The notes under the pieces are model-generated. The model did not search any database and was not told where the DNA came from. It saw nothing but the letters and a program-made list of their open reading frames with translations. A stretch of 64,000 bases of DNA from Girardinichthys multiradiatus. Its lineage: Eukaryota > Chordata > Actinopteri > Cyprinodontiformes > Goodeidae. Made by a program: the position numbers and the translations under genes. The DNA lies in assembly GCF_021462225.1 (NCBI RefSeq), contig NC_061800.1, forward strand, positions 17,840,749 through 17,904,748. The letters run 5' to 3'. Below are positions 10,850 to 24,302 of the stretch, one piece after another (the stretch's first letter is position 1; the number at the start of each line of letters is the position of its first letter).

Positions 10850-13670
10850 AAGCTGGGCAGCACTGCTGCCAAGTGGATTTGAGATCATCTGCTAAATATT
10901 AAGGTTGATGTTGAGACATGCTAACTTCAGGATACAGCTTTTCAGCACTTACTTTACATGTTAGTGATCATGTTGTTATGGCTAAATTGGTTGTGTAAGC
11001 TCATTGGATTTGCACGCTACCTTTACTGCCTGCATTCCCTCCCCCATTTTTAATGCTAGGCCTATTCACTGGTGCAAATCTGTGTTTGACTTTCCCTCTT
11101 CCTTCCCCCTCAGACTGAATATAATAGCATTTAGCTGTGAATTAATTTTCCTGTTTGCTTATACCCTGCTGAGGTGTGATGCCAGTGGTGCGTAATCAAA
11201 GCTGCAACACTGCATATGAGTAGATAGACCTTGTGGGCATTTACCCTGTGCAGATCTGTCAAGCAGGAAAACCTGAAACCATTGAATAGAAGTCAATAAC
11301 CAAGACACGCGACAGAAGTGAGCAGCAGGACAATGGACATTTACTACAATCTGTTTCCTAATAGAGGGGCACGGAGCAGAGAATAACTTCTGTAGTGTGG
11401 CGAGCAGCTGTGAGAGTGTCCTTGTGATAATGCACGTCTCTGGCCATAAGACAAGACAAGCACCCAAAGCCACAACCCAAACACCAGCCGCCCTTAACAC
11501 AGTGTGTCTAATGCTCCTATTTAGTGTTTGGGGAGCAGTGGCGCGTGGCCTGAGGTTTTCGGGCGAGGAGCGAGAATAGCACCTACCCTGACAGCTGTGC
11601 CTTAAACGGAGGACAAAAGCCTGTGGAAGTGCCGCATCGGCGAAGATGAGACTAAAAGGCACGGCAATTTGTTTGTGGTCAAACTGCCATCTGATTTTGT
11701 CCATCATGTACCATTCCCCCTTAATATGTTCCAGTAGCAAATGCTTTTCCTCAACTTGCGAGGCATCTTTAAATGGGTTCTGTTATAAAGATTGGTATTG
11801 GTCCTACATCTAGAAGATCAAAGTATAAACTACTAATTCATAACAGACTTTATTTCAAACACAGGGAACATGGACCACCTCTTGTGAACAAATTCTTTTA
11901 TTGTAGTTTTTTGTAATCTTTTCATAGGAGGGAGTTTGTTTGTCAGTTCCTGTACATCAAAGATGAAAAAACCTGTCATGCTGCTTGTGTTTGTATGTCT
12001 GCGACTGTGTTCAAGTTTTTAACATCACAGAGCAAAGTTATGTTTTTAATCTATTGAATAAATAAATGTTCTCATAACAGGTTAGCAGCTAAACAGATAA
12101 GGCAATTGTGAGCAATTTAGGGGGAGAAACACTGATGATAGAAGCTACTTTGAATTTGATGAACCCCCAATAAACCATGAAGCAGCATATATTATTGTTT
12201 CTTCCAAGAACAAAGACTACTCTCGCGGTCTGGTCATAAATTCCAATTTTGTACATTTTTCCCCTCTCACAACTTCTTTTCGTTTCAAATATTAACAAGA
12301 ACATAACACTGACCAGATTTCTGTGGGCAGTCAAGCTGACGTTACAATTTTTAAAGCCATTCTGCACCCATGATCAGTAAGTATTAAAGCTAATCTTATA
12401 TCACCTTTCCAGATGTACATCAGTCTGTGGGCAGAGTTAAGAAAAGCAAAGGAGATAATAAGCACTCATTTATTGCCACATCAGCCACCAGGCGGTAATT
12501 ATGCTGGGGTGAGAATTTTGAATCCTTAATGGTTTCTTTGATCTGAACAGGTGTTCGCAGATGGATATGCAAGATTATTGCTTTAATTATTAGCAGAGAT
12601 CAAAGCCTGCGTCTGATTCTTAAATATCCAGTTTCCCTCGCAATCTCTGAGAAATAATACTAGGCAGCTATTGGAAAGTATCTGTCGGACCTCAAGTTGA
12701 TGATTGTTGGTGATTTGTAAGACCATTTTACTGTGATTACTTTTGATATATTTGACTATTCTGTGGACAGAAGCCCAGCAAAGCAGTTGAGACATCAATA
12801 AAAGGTCTAAAAGGGCTGCTGCAGTCACCATTTTTGCAACATAATTTTACCAGAAATAAAACAGAAAACCAAATGTTTTCTCATCAAAACAGGAAACTCT
12901 TAATCACTTGCATGAAAAGAAACTGCTTTAACAGCATACATGCAAAAGCATAGATTTGAGGGGATTGAAATGCCACAGAAATATCCGTTAGTAAGCAAAC
13001 AGCTGCTAGTGTTGTTCCTGTGTGAGTGTGTGCTGGAGGACATGGGTCCATGTGTTTGTTTTGGTTGGATGGTAAATTGAGGCAGGGGAAATGCCATCAG
13101 TTGTCAGAGCCTTCGTAGGTGAAATGGTATAAGTTCACCAACACATATAAATCAGGGTATTTTGGGATAGAAAAGCCCAAACAACCCCACATTTTAACAT
13201 CCTTTTAAACCTGTTGTTATTGCTTATTTCCTGTATTTCTACGGCTCCACCAGCCTCAGAAATTACAAGATTAAAAGTCTGATCAATTACAGCATACTGT
13301 AAAATTAAAGTTACATATCTGCATGTATAAGAGTGAGCAAGCAGCCGCCATTTCATCTCCTAGTTTTGACATTCATGGCACGAAAATCAAACAGTCTCCT
13401 ATTACTGATTATGGTGGTGCCTCTGCTAAAGAAAGATGAATTACAATCCAGCCAACAATTTGTAACAGATACATGAGCTGAAAGTTTATGAGACATCTAA
13501 ACGCAGCATGCTCTTCTGTAAAATTCAACATAAACCCCACCTTAGTGAGACTCCCTGACTGCTAATGGGAATTACTGGCACTTGAGAGAGATTACAATGC
13601 AAGCACTCAGTACATGTCCTCCATACAGCGTTGCATTATTTTAATTGAGCTGTCGCAATCAGGAGTAATG
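10850..13670. other. Unannotated; open frame of 193 codons, no family
   Basis: No recognised repeat or gene. The stretch 11159-11740 is open on the minus strand for 193 codons and is richer in GC than its surroundings, but the translation has no domain, signal or repeat that I recognise. The rest is ordinary AT-rich DNA. A conserved non-coding element could lie in the 11.2-11.7 kb part; only comparison with other fish could show it. Confidence 0.4.
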
Positions 13671-13674
13671 TGAC

Positions 13675-14715
13675 ACTACAATGTATTGTAAAAGTATTCA
13701 TATGAGGAACTTTGTCACTTTTTGTGCAAAACAACCACAAAATTCAATGTGTGTGATTGGGATTTTATTAGGATGGACAAAAGAGTAGTTCATAACTGTG
13801 ACATGGAAGAAAAATGATGTATGATTTTCAACATAATTTCTTTACAAAAGAAAGATATGTGGCTGACATTGTATTCAGCCCCCATGAGTAAATATTTGGT
13901 AGAACCGCCTTTCGCTTCCATTAAAGCTGCAAGTTATTTGGGGAATGGCTTATGGCTCAGTTATAAACATCTAAAGACAGATATGTTTTGCCCAAGCTCA
14001 GTCAGATTAGATGGAGAGAGCTTAACCTTCCCAATGTTACTCTGGCTGAATGTTTAGAGTTGCTGGCCTGCTGGAACATATTTAGCTCCATCTACATTCT
14101 CAGCAATTCTGAAAAGCGTCCCGATCCCTCCATCCCCACAGCATGTTGCTGCCAGCACCATGTTTCCTCCTGGTGAAATGTGCAGTCTTAGTTTTCTACT
14201 ACAGTTTGCATTTTGCATGTAGAGCAAAATTTTGGTCAAAAGAGCACCTTCTTCCACACCTTTGCTGTGTCCCCTACATGGCTCTAATTTTCAGATGACT
14301 GATCATTTAAACAGCCCTATATGTGAGATTTTCAAAGCTTTGGACATTGTGTCATAACTTAACGCAGCATTAAACTTCTTCATAACTTTATCTTTGACCT
14401 GTCTGCTGTGTTACTTGGTTCTTCATTATGCTGTTAGTTCACTAATGTAACAAACATCTGAGGCCTTCACAGAGCAGCTGCATTTATGAGGAGATTAAAT
14501 TAAATACATGTAGACTTTATTTATTAATCATGCGGCCCCTGAAGGCAACTGGTTGGGCTGTACCTAATTTTGGGTATCAGAACAAATGGGTCTGACTTTC
14601 CAGATTTTATTTTTAACTTTTTTTTTTAAAAACATACTTTGCTTCCACTTAACAATTATACGCTACTCTATGGTGGTCTATTACATCAAATGCAAATAAA
14701 ACGCACAGTTTAGCT
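13675..14715 (-). mobile_element. Tc1-like transposon remnant (fish family)
   Basis: The left end reads GTATTGTAAAAGTATTCATA and carries the family's long terminal repeat (CAACCACAAAATTCAATG, GATTGGGATTTTATTAGGAT). The right end near 14640-14710 holds the inverted counterpart (CTTCCACTTAACAATTATAC, then TGGTGGTCTATTACATC). Between them the minus strand shows scraps of transposase: the stretch around 14140-14270 corresponds to the region of the DDE domain near the first conserved Asp. The upstream untranslated part with GAAGGCAACTGGTTGGGCTG sits at 14540. Stops and large deletions are frequent, so no transposase can be made. Confidence 0.75.
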
Positions 14716-17165
14716 TATTAAAACAACTTACAACCACTCAACCAATGACGAATGAAAAAAAACCCGTTTTGGTCCAAATGTGGACTGACTGCAGAGGTCA
14801 CGACCACAAGCTGTTGTTAATTCTGCAAACCGTTAACAATCAGTTCATAAATAGCCATTTAAAAGCTTATATGTTAAACAACTGCTGAAATATAAGTCAA
14901 ATTGTAAACAACTACTGTACAAATAGGTGCAAATGTTTTAAAAAATTTTAAAACTGAAGATTTTATAATTGTTCACAAGAAATTAGACTTAACTTCTCAT
15001 TGGCTTTTTTTTTCTTTTTTTTACTTAAACAGCATTTCTGTCTTGACAAAATCACGAACTTCAGGTATGTTCCTTAGCGTTTTGTTGGTTTTCTTTTCCA
15101 AAACTTTAAACTGCCCATCTAAGCCATATGAAAAAAATGATCTGAAATGTTAAAAATCAGACTGTCTGAGACAGTGAGCGTCCTCAGAGAGCATTAGCAC
15201 GGGCATTATCTCGGTGAGCCAGACTGTTCAGTAGTAAACACCCTGGCAATTGGCCTTGTAGTAAACTCTCAGCGGAACTGCCACAGCAGAGCTTGGAGAG
15301 TTGTAACCGTCCTGGCACGGAGATGTGGGTCATGCTAGGCTGTCCTCTCCCTCACCCCAGCACCAGAGCCCAAACCCTGATGAGATTAGCCGACCAGCCA
15401 GGCACTCAGTGGTGGTAAAACACAAACCCCAGTGATTACGTGGACATTAAAGTCCTATCCCCTCACACTTTAGCTCAGATCCCTTAGTGTGGGGTCACAA
15501 ACAGGTCACCATCATGACTATGCTACCATTGGCATCATAACTTGAGGAACTGCTTCTTTCTTCCTTTTACAGACACAGAGAAACATGACAGCGCGTTTTT
15601 TCCAAGCAAACTATGAAAAAGCGACACCTATTTATGGTAGTCCCTTTCAAAAATAAGAAGCTGTTTATTTTTCCTTTCAGTGACCAGTTTTCCATGTTTG
15701 GCTCAACACATTAATGACCATGACGACTGGTGCTCTGAGTTAAAAATCAGTGTCAGAAATGAGATTAGGCAGGTTGGAATGCCGGACTAATCACTCATCA
15801 GTGGCGGCCAGGAGAAACGGCCTCCTTAAGGAGGAGGGGTGGGTTTTATAAAGCTTTGATTAGTGCGCCATCTAAAAACCGCATCCGATGAGTAAAGACG
15901 TGCACTGGTCCTCCCCCACGTTTACTGGGCCAGTTGCCCTCCTGGATTCCTGTAAATACGTGATGTCATAGACCTTAATGATGCCCAGATTAACATAGCC
16001 ATGGCTTGAGAAAAAAAAACCAAAAAAAAACCAATGAATTTTGCAGAACTGGAGTAAAGAAATAGACAGTATTTAAAGAGGAATTTAAGAGTCTTAAAAA
16101 AGACTGCTTATTCATGAGTTTAATTTCTCTGAGGGATCATGGTGTGCAAAGTGGGAAAAAGCATCATCATCTGAGCATAAACTGCTGTATCAGTAACAAA
16201 ACAAGGTTAGCCGGAGAGAGCCCAAAAAGAGGGACACTTTCTCCTGCTCTCCCAAACGCAGACTGGATTTGACAGTTGTTTCCAGTTGCTACATTTAAAA
16301 AGGGCCCATCATAAAGCCCGCGAGAGGAAACAGGATAAGCGCTCAAGCCAAGGCAGTAAAAACACTCTCTGGGAAACTTGAAAGCCACACAAATGAAGTC
16401 TGTGTCTGCCATCTGGAAACAATAAACAAACAAAACCCAGCAGCCAAACAAACACCACAAAATGGCAGAAGGGGGGAGAAACCAAAAGAGATAAAAAAGA
16501 GAGAGAAATGGTTTCAGACGTTTGGACTGTGAGTATATTGAATGAATGACGGGGAGAGCGAGGGTGTCTAAGTTAAAAATGTGTGCAGCATGCATCATTA
16601 GCAAACACTGATGGGAGGACAGACACAGACACAGCCCTTTGTATAAAACAGCCTTTGATGCTAGGGAGATGGCCCTGCTGTTTGAATGTGTGTGGTACCA
16701 CTGAAACCTGGTTCTAATGAAGTGCAGCGCTAACAGGAGGCTGCCTGTCTGCAGCCAGCGCCAAGATGAGAAGTTATAAACAAGTCCCAAATTCAGCAAA
16801 ATAGCAAAACAAAGTAGCCAGCTATTGCACTTTGTCCAGACAAATCAGAAATGGTATTTTATTCTTTTGTTGGTTCAGAAAGACACATCATGTCTGACCT
16901 CTTTTCACAGGAGGCTTTTGGAGCCATAATACTGCTGGTCAGTACAGGAGAACAGCTACAACGTCCCTCAGATATTACAGAACTTCTTCATGTTTGGTAT
17001 AAAAACTGAGACAAATTCACCAACAGCCCATTACCAGTATGCCTTTGCTGTGCACTGCCAGTAAGCTGGCTGAAGGAAGGCTACTACACTTTACCCTCGC
17101 TTACAAGAACAACAAATTCAGCTATCTGGAAACAAAAAACAAGGACAGTCATTGGATAGAAACTA
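14716..17165. other. Unannotated; candidate conserved non-coding region
   Basis: No transposon is recognised between 14.72 and 17.16 kb, unlike most of the window, and 15150-16800 is somewhat richer in GC. A minus-strand frame at 16167-16799 stays open for 210 codons, but it starts at TTG, has no recognised domain and reads as a hydrophobic jumble. A repeat-free island of this kind fits either unremarkable intronic DNA or conserved non-coding sequence. I cannot tell which without alignments. Confidence 0.35.
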
Positions 17166-17167
17166 AA

Positions 17168-17795
17168 GGAGTTTTCACACCTTACGTGTTTAGTTTGTTT
17201 AAAGCAAACTCTGGTTCGTTTCCCCTCTAGGTGCGGTTCATTTGTGTAGATGTGAACACAGCAATCGCACTAGGGTCTGGACCAAAACAACCGTCTCAAG
17301 ACCCCTTGGAGGAGCTGGTGTGAATGTGAGCTGACCTCAACCCAACACAGCTAGCAGGTGAACGCAGCAAGCTTGATCCAAACACCTTCCTGTGACCTGA
17401 TACGCATTGTGGGATGCAGTTAACAAACTAATAAACAAAAAATGTGCATTATTTTCGTAAAGCATAAAGCCCTATGCAAAGTTAAGATGTCCTCTCAAAA
17501 TTATTAGGTATAGCGAATCATTTAATCACACTTATGATGTAATTAAATTCTCCATGTTTTCGACTAGCTCAGAAAACAGCATCTGCTTCCTGTACTTACA
17601 TTTGGTTCTCCCACCCCGGGCATATCCGACCAACAGTGACTGAAGGTTCTCAAGTGGTTTGTAGTGTCAGGTTTTGGGTCACCTGGTGTTTCCTTTGTGT
17701 CAAAAGGAACCGAATCCCGGGAAAAAGTTACAAGTTAAACTTCTCAACTGATTCGGGCCAAAGCAAATGAACTCTAGGAGTAAGAACGCCCTAAA
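17168..17795 (+). mobile_element. MITE related to family A, diverged
   Basis: The left end, AAGGAGTTTTCACACCTTAC, and the reverse complement of the right end, TAGGGCGTTCTTACTCCTAG, are similar inverted ends. The inner order of words mirrors family A: GTTTAAAGCAAACTCTGGTT, CGTTTCCCCTCTAGG, a GTGTAGATGTGAACACAGCA block, then TCTGGACCAAAACAACC. Sequence identity to the 4781 copy is low, so this is a distant relative rather than a recent copy. No protein is encoded. Confidence 0.5.
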
Positions 17796-18431
17796 ATGAG
17801 AATCACCCCACACTCTTACCAAGGTAACATTGTTTTGAAGCTACAGTTGGCAAGCTAACAACAGCATGTCTGTTAAGCAGCTGGCAAATTACCCAGTCTT
17901 TATCCTATATTTCTGCTTAAGTCTATGCATCAAGATCAAAATAACAAATGTTAACATTTTTATAACTGTAATGATCAATATCTGTCAGTATTTGTGCAGC
18001 AGTAAGAATAATTGTTGATTCTCTGTTATAAATAAAATCATGTTGAACATGTATTTTTATTTTGAACTTCATGTAAATACCGCAAAACTGTGGTATTTTT
18101 ACTCAAGGCTTCAATACTGTGAGAATTTTATACTAACCTTCGCCTTATCTACAAAGTCTGTTGCTTTTCTACCAAAAAACTACTCAAGATATTATCTAAA
18201 TGGTGGGAAGGGAAGAATAATTCCAATCAAAAAACCTTATTTAGTTATCATAAATGAGGATGAATTACATTTTTTGTTAATTGTATAGTTGTTTCTTAGA
18301 ACTAAAGAACAAATTGATTGTTTTCATTAAAAAAAAACAGCAAAACTTCAACAGAATTTTTTTTATTACATTTAGAAGAAGCAGGGAAATGAGAAAAGTT
18401 GATTAAATCATTCTAAGGGATGTTTTAAAGT

Positions 18432-18730
18432 AGGGCTGCAAAATTTTACAAAAAAATGCAACTCCGATATTGTCATACAGCGCAGTGATGAACCGAAATC
18501 TCTCTTTCTTTTCTTTTTCACAGTGACCCCATCAGTTTCCGTGAACATCAGCATTGCAGTCATTAAAATCTGTTCCAGGTTTTCCAGGCATGAAGAGCCA
18601 GAATGCATTGCACATGAAATATAAAAGCCTCACAAATATTGGATCCAAGCAGTCCTTTGCCACTGCAAAACTGCACATGTATACTGAGATAATAATTGAG
18701 ATTTGATATAATATGTAGCTATATTTTAAA
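18432..18730 (+). mobile_element. Possible hAT-like MITE fragment
   Basis: The segment starts AGGGCTGCAAAATTTTAC and ends in an AATTGAGATTTGATATAATA stretch. The AGGGCTGCA start resembles hAT-type MITE ends in fish. The opposite end is not recognisable, and the inner sequence carries no transposase motif. Treat the borders as rough. Confidence 0.3.
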
Positions 18731-18734
18731 GGAG

Positions 18735-19610
18735 AGGAAAGCTTTGTAAGCAAGCAAAATGTAAATGTAATGTCTGAAAATCCCATTAATTATGAATGCA
18801 GAAAGGTCAGATACCTGAACTCTTCCAAAGATTATAACATTGGAATATAAAAGAATCTCAATTTCCATTGTTCTCTGTGGTCTCAATCACAGGGATCTCA
18901 CATCAATTACTTCATAACTTGATGTCCATTTGAGGCCTTTACCCTCATTCTTTGCAGCTTATTTTGAAGATGTAACACTACCAACTGCTAATCTTCCTGG
19001 ACCGAGTCTTTAGGGCATTTAGGTCCTGTACACACCAACAAATACTTTGCAAAACAAACTTTTTTTTTTCTTATTTGCATTTTTGACCTCATTTTTGACC
19101 TACAATAAACTCATGCAAATGAGTTTATTGTAAAAAAATAAATAAAAGTGGAATGGAAATGGAAATTTAAAAAAAACTTGTTTTAGGTGTATTTGTGTAG
19201 ACTTAGAAAACACATTAATAAAACCTACAATATAGCTGCCTACTTTGTGCATGGCAACTATTGCTTTGCATACTAGAAACCATAATGACAAAGGTGCTAA
19301 TTTTACAAGTTGTCCTACATCTGTCTCACTCAGTGTTGTCCCAACCGTCAACTTGTACCTTCAATCGCGGCCTGAAGAGGTTAATGATCGGGAGGAAATC
19401 GTAAAGGATGTCAAAGAGAAAACGACTGTTCTGGGAGAATCTTAAGCTATGCTTTGTCCATGCCAAGAATGTTCTACCTCTGCATGCAGAGAGAACCAGC
19501 CAGATGCTTTCATGATCTCAAACTACTGACATGGCTTCAGAGGTTTTGTTAAAATATCTGAAATTTTTTTTTTTCTTTAACAGAGCAAAAAATTTAAAAA
19601 AAAAATATAC
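18735..19610. other. Unannotated AT-rich DNA
   Basis: Several short homopolymer runs (T runs near 19060 and 19566, A runs near 19590) but no gene, transposon or structured repeat is seen. The open frames at 19100-19445 on both strands are short and without likeness. Confidence 0.5.
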
Positions 19611-19624
19611 ATTAGAAGATAGAT

Positions 19625-19857
<233 letters not shown>

Positions 19858-19890
19858 GAACTGATGTAAATGTAGCTAATTATGGTGATT

Positions 19891-20236
19891 TTATAGTGCA
19901 GTGTATAGTATAGTACGGTATAGTATAGTACAGTACAGTATAGTACAGTACAGTATAGTATAGTACAGTATAGTATAGTACGGTATAGTATAGTACGGTA
20001 CAGTATAGTATAGAACAGTATAATCTAGCACAGTATAGTATAGTATAGTATAGTATAGTATAGTATAGTATAGTATAGTATAGTATAGTACAGTACGGTA
20101 TAGTATAGTACGGTATAGTATAGTATAGTACAGTACAGTATAGTATAGTATAGTATAGTATAGTATAGTATAGTATAGTATAGTATAGTATAGTATAGTA
20201 TAGTATAGTATAGTATAGTATAGTATAGTATAGTAT
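19891..20236 (+). repeat. (TATAG)n pentanucleotide array with variant units
   Basis: About 345 bp built from a 5-bp unit, mostly TATAG, with variants TACAG and TACGG. Variants cluster in the left half and around 20090-20140; the stretches 20036-20090 and 20140-20236 are nearly pure. The period of 15 bases gives open frames of repeated Leu-Tyr-Tyr-Thr-Ile on the minus strand, which are not genes. It starts only 35 bp after the GATA tract. Confidence 0.95.
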
Positions 20237-20239
20237 AAC

Positions 20240-23200
20240 ACACCAGCTTTATGGATAACATAGAGCCAAAGAGGCAAATCTGTCCAGGTCTGCTGGACAG
20301 ATTTGCAAATTTCTGCAAATTATACACACACTGAGAAAGTCCATAACATAACTTGTGGTGGAAATAAATTATTTTATTTCATCACTTAGCAGTCAGCTTC
20401 AGGGCTTCATTTTAAAAACATACACACTGATCATCAATTTAGAATTATATTAGCAAATGCTCATTCAATGAATGTGAAGCGTACAATCATGCAATTAATG
20501 AAAGACCTAAATAATTAAATGGTTTCCAGTCTAATTATTAAACAACAAAAACATCTGAATATGTTTAAAGTAATAAAAGTAACTAAAACACTTATCAACT
20601 TTTTTTGCTTGTTTCAGTGTATTTCTATTGGATTAATTTAGGTAAAGTGTATAATAATGCATCCAGCTTCAAGTTCCAGTATTAAGAGCATTATTTACTG
20701 ACATTACTAAAACTTGTTCTCAACAGGAGGTGCATATGGAAAAGTACTTTGAGATATAGTAATGTTTCCTTGACCAATTATTGAATTCAAGATACTGATA
20801 AGATGAAGCTTTTGATAAAAAATAATCTGCCCACCTACTTCTCATCCAAAGGCCTACTGACAACACTGACACCAAGGGGTCCAAATAAGAACTGCAGCCT
20901 TGGAGAAATGCATTAGACATAACCTCGCCAAACACACACATTTAACATGCTTAGGGTATAATAGCAAATGGAACAACAAAACACACACACACACACACAC
21001 ACACATTTAAAAAAGCCACACATGAACATACGTACCATGCTGAGCTTGGTTAAATACTTAGCTATAAAAAAGGCCTCTCATTAGTGTTCTGTGTATCAGA
21101 CAGGAAATTCTGGGTAAAGTACCCCTCATCGTCCTAAAACTACCCATCATCCACATGGCAATAAGAAAAGAGCGTGGCTGTCAGAATCCTAAAACAAACT
21201 AGGGCAAAGGACAGGACAGAATCAGAAATATTTAGCATTCGATTCACTAATCTGATCGCTAAATTGGTCAAATTAATCACATCTGCTTTAACAGTTACCT
21301 TTAAACATTGCCTACTTAAACTCCACCAATTCTAACCTACCAACAATTTGTAAAGGCATAAAGAGTCAGTCGTTTGAATAAATTGATACATGCAATAAAA
21401 ACATAACAAAACATTGCATAATTCTTAAAAATGATAACTTAATCCCAGAGCTCATACTGGCTCACATCTATAAGCAAAAACATAGGTTTCCCACTTGTGT
21501 TGCCATTAAAAACAGAAACTGTTTCCCCAGCTCCTCATTTGATCCAACCCCCATGTTCAAATCCTTAACCACATAAACCACTCGTTAGCCAAGTCCACCC
21601 CATGTTTCGAGAACAAAATTCTTCTGTTGCAATTGTTCACACATTCCTCCCTCGCCATGTTTATACAGATGCAGCTCCATGTGCTCTCCGGGGTCGTAAG
21701 AAGTCCTACACCGCGGCCCAAAGATGTGCTGTTGATCAAAGGCGCTAGAGTTCCAGGAGAAGCGCTCGTTTTTAGTTGTTTTTGTTCCCTTTCTTCTTCT
21801 GTGGGATACAGGTTACCATATCCATCTGCTGGCCTCATGTATCCACCTTAGCTGGTGCTGGGACAAGTGTAGGCCTCCTTTCTTGCTGTCTCAGCCCTGT
21901 TTACTCAGCTGGTTGCCACACCAATCGCTGGGACTTTGTTTTTGCACAGCAACATGTGTTAACTTAATGCTCTGTAACGGATTTTGAAGCCAAGCTTAGC
22001 TGGGTCGACAGCGGGTAATGGGCCAGTTTATTAATTAGTTTGCTCAAAATTTGATTTAATTGTAAAAGGAAGAAAAGACCTCTAAGGTTTGGCTTCAAGA
22101 AAGAAAGAAAGAAACAAACAAACAAAAGCTAATACATGTTTGCAAGCTGCACAAACCATTAAAGAATAAACAGCATGATAGTCAAGAAGACACAAGGGTT
22201 AAAGTTATTTGGCCAACTTGCTGCAGAATTTGGTTACAAAGTCCCAGTGGTTGTTTTCTTGTTTAATTGGATTATGGCCACACACCTTAAGCCCAGCTTC
22301 CACCACCAATCAATGAGGAAATGAGGTGTCAACACCCGGGTGTTTATTCAACACTCATTTATTTTTCTACCGGAAGCCAAGAAAATCTCGGCCACAGGGA
22401 CCGCCAGATGGTTAAAGGGTAGTTTGGTTAAACAGGAGTTAATAGTGTTTAAAAAGAGTTTTTTATTGTATGGAAGTAGCAAAATACCAACAATCAATTT
22501 TCTGTAGTGTACCTATAAAGATTACCATACTATTACCATGACGGATATTACCATAAACTTACTGATGAATTTATAATGACTTATTAACTACGTTACCACG
22601 GTATAAACATTACAAATATATCCTAAGATTGATCTCTGGAGAGGACATAGCTTTTAAGCTTTAAGCTGAGCATCCATTTGACAAAGCTAAAAAATTTTGA
22701 TGAAAAGACACCAGAAAGTCTATAAAGCTTCCAGTCAGCATGAAGTGCCATCAACGTAAAATTCTGCACAGTAGCCGCCACTTAAAACAACAAGGGTGAT
22801 CGAAAATTCGCCTACCAGTTTGAGCCCAATGCCGCTGCATTACCATTGTAGCATGAATACCAAGTGTCTGCACCGCTTTACGCCTTCTCTTAATTGAAAA
22901 CGTTATAGGGGTGCATTACACTTAGGCTTTTTATAGGCTGTTCTATAAAGCACTGGCAGGCCCTGAGAGGGGAAACTGCCCATTAACTTATAAGGTCCAG
23001 GCCTCGGCTTTCTTAATTGACAACCTCTAGGCTACTTTCATCACTTGTCGACTTCATAGTGGCAGCCAATGCTTCCTCCAGGATGCTGTTGCATCTTTGA
23101 CAGGAGGGTGTTTGTGACAAAGAGCAGTCTGCCGCCAACGCTGCGACGAGAGCTCTAGGCTGTCCATAAAACAAACACACGCATTCCTTCTGAGAGGTCT

Positions 23201-23685
23201 GCATTTAATCACTGAACTACTGGCTCTTAGAAATGCATGGCAACATTTTGCGTGAACCCCCTTTCTAAAGTTTTCTGCTTAAGGGAAAACTGTAGTGCAC
23301 GTCTGGAAATGAAAATATCTTAACAAGTTGATCCAACTTCATATCATACACTCTCAGAAAGTATGAAGTGCCAAGTTAAAAGAAGATGACTAATTAAGGA
23401 GAGAATAATGGTATTTTGCAACCTCTTTGGGTGACACAGTGCAAGAACACTGCTAAACACTCATAGATAGACCTACCAGACTGGTGTGAAAGGAGCTTCA
23501 CACTTTAATTTAGTGAGACAGTCAGTTTTGTGCCTCTGGAAATGTATGCACCCACAATTAGACCCACATGTCACAATGTAGCTGACCATACCAGGACCAC
23601 CTCTAGAATATTAAAACACACGCAGGTTGTTGTAATTAGAGTTGAAGCCTTAAGGTCACTCCTCACACGACACAAAAGAGAGAAT
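20240..23685. other. Unannotated, with short simple repeats
   Basis: No gene or transposon is recognised. A (CA)n tract lies at 20981-21004 and a small GAAA/CAAA tract at 22099-22127. The remaining DNA is AT-rich with a slightly more GC-rich patch near 21640-21960. Open frames of 60-93 codons there overlap on both strands and have no family likeness. Confidence 0.5.
20981..21004 (+). repeat. (CA)n dinucleotide repeat
   Basis: Twelve uninterrupted CA units. Ordinary microsatellite, likely polymorphic. Confidence 0.9.
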
Positions 23686-23689
23686 TGTT

Positions 23690-23995
23690 CTCTCAATGTG
23701 CAAAACTGATAGAGACATACCCCTAGCGACTTGCAGCTGTAATTGCAGCAAATGGTGGCGCTACAAAGTATTAATGGAAGGGGGCCGAATAATATTGCAC
23801 GCCCTACTTTTCAGTTTTTTATTTGTTAAAAAACGTTTGGCGCATCCAATAAATTTCATTCCACTTCATGATTTTGTCCCACTTGTTGTTGATTCTTCAC
23901 AAAAAATTTGAATTTTATATCTTTATGTTTGAAGCCTGAAATGTGGCAAGAGGTTGAAAAGTTCAAGGGAGCCAAGTTATTTCGCAAGGCACTGT
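23690..23995 (+). mobile_element. Tc1-like transposon, 3' end only
   Basis: The stretch opens with the last codons of a Tc1-like transposase (AGAGACATACCCCTAGCGAC, then TTGCAGCTGTAATTGCAGCA), followed by GGTGGCGCTACAAAGTATTA and the long terminal repeat with CCACTTCATGATTTTGTCCC and CAAGGCACTGTA. Everything upstream of the transposase C-terminus is missing. It is the same broad family as the remnant at 13675-14715, in the opposite orientation. The 71-codon open frame at 23696-23911 includes this tail and is not functional. Confidence 0.8.
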
Positions 23996-24302
23996 ATATG
24001 TATGGAAGTAAAATAGTCTCATTAGAATCAGACATTTTTTAGACATTGAATTTATAATGCCGAATTTTTATCCTGTGCAATTATGTGTTATTTTTTTTTG
24101 TACTTAAATTTTGTACTTAGAATTCACCTGAAAGATTTCAAATGCACAAATTCACCTGCAGAAATTTGTCTGCAAAAATTCAACTGCCTTATTTATTTGT
24201 ATTATTTATTTATTTTTATTTTAATCCTTAAAATACCAGAATTTACACGGTTATATACTTTTGTCTGTCGGATAACATATTTTTCACGAATTAAATGAGA
24301 TG

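Larger units (their letters stand above)
8434..10850 (-). mobile_element. Rex1/CR1-L2-group LINE, degenerate
   Basis: Read on the minus strand this is a decayed non-LTR retrotransposon. From high to low coordinate I see an endonuclease part around 10700-10200 (GGGLPVFVNDRWC near 10500, then a block ending SSDYNLVNLWPV), a linker with the CFSSTVWKELCAPHG and CFSNNKP blocks (10100-9940), and a KEKKRAFRSG region (about 9920). A collapsed reverse transcriptase follows with LVCCTGVLQETVLAPFLFTL at about 9420-9360 and FSDDS just after. The rest of the RT C-terminus continues towards 8700. The 3' end near 8434 is marked by an AATTCTATTCTATCC tail on the minus strand. Many stops and frame changes, and a large deletion between linker and RT, make it dead. 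A short (TA)n tract interrupts the 3' UTR. Confidence 0.75.

Noticed and set aside
11159..11740. A 193-codon open frame on the minus strand
   Set aside because: No domain or family likeness. The length alone is not enough in a window of this size.
16167..16799. A 210-codon open frame on the minus strand as a possible protein gene
   Set aside because: It starts with TTG, has no recognisable domain or signal, and no splice or promoter evidence can be read. Kept only as an observation.
19891..20327. Two overlapping minus-strand frames rich in Tyr, Leu and Ile
   Set aside because: They are translations of the TATAG pentamer array, not genes.
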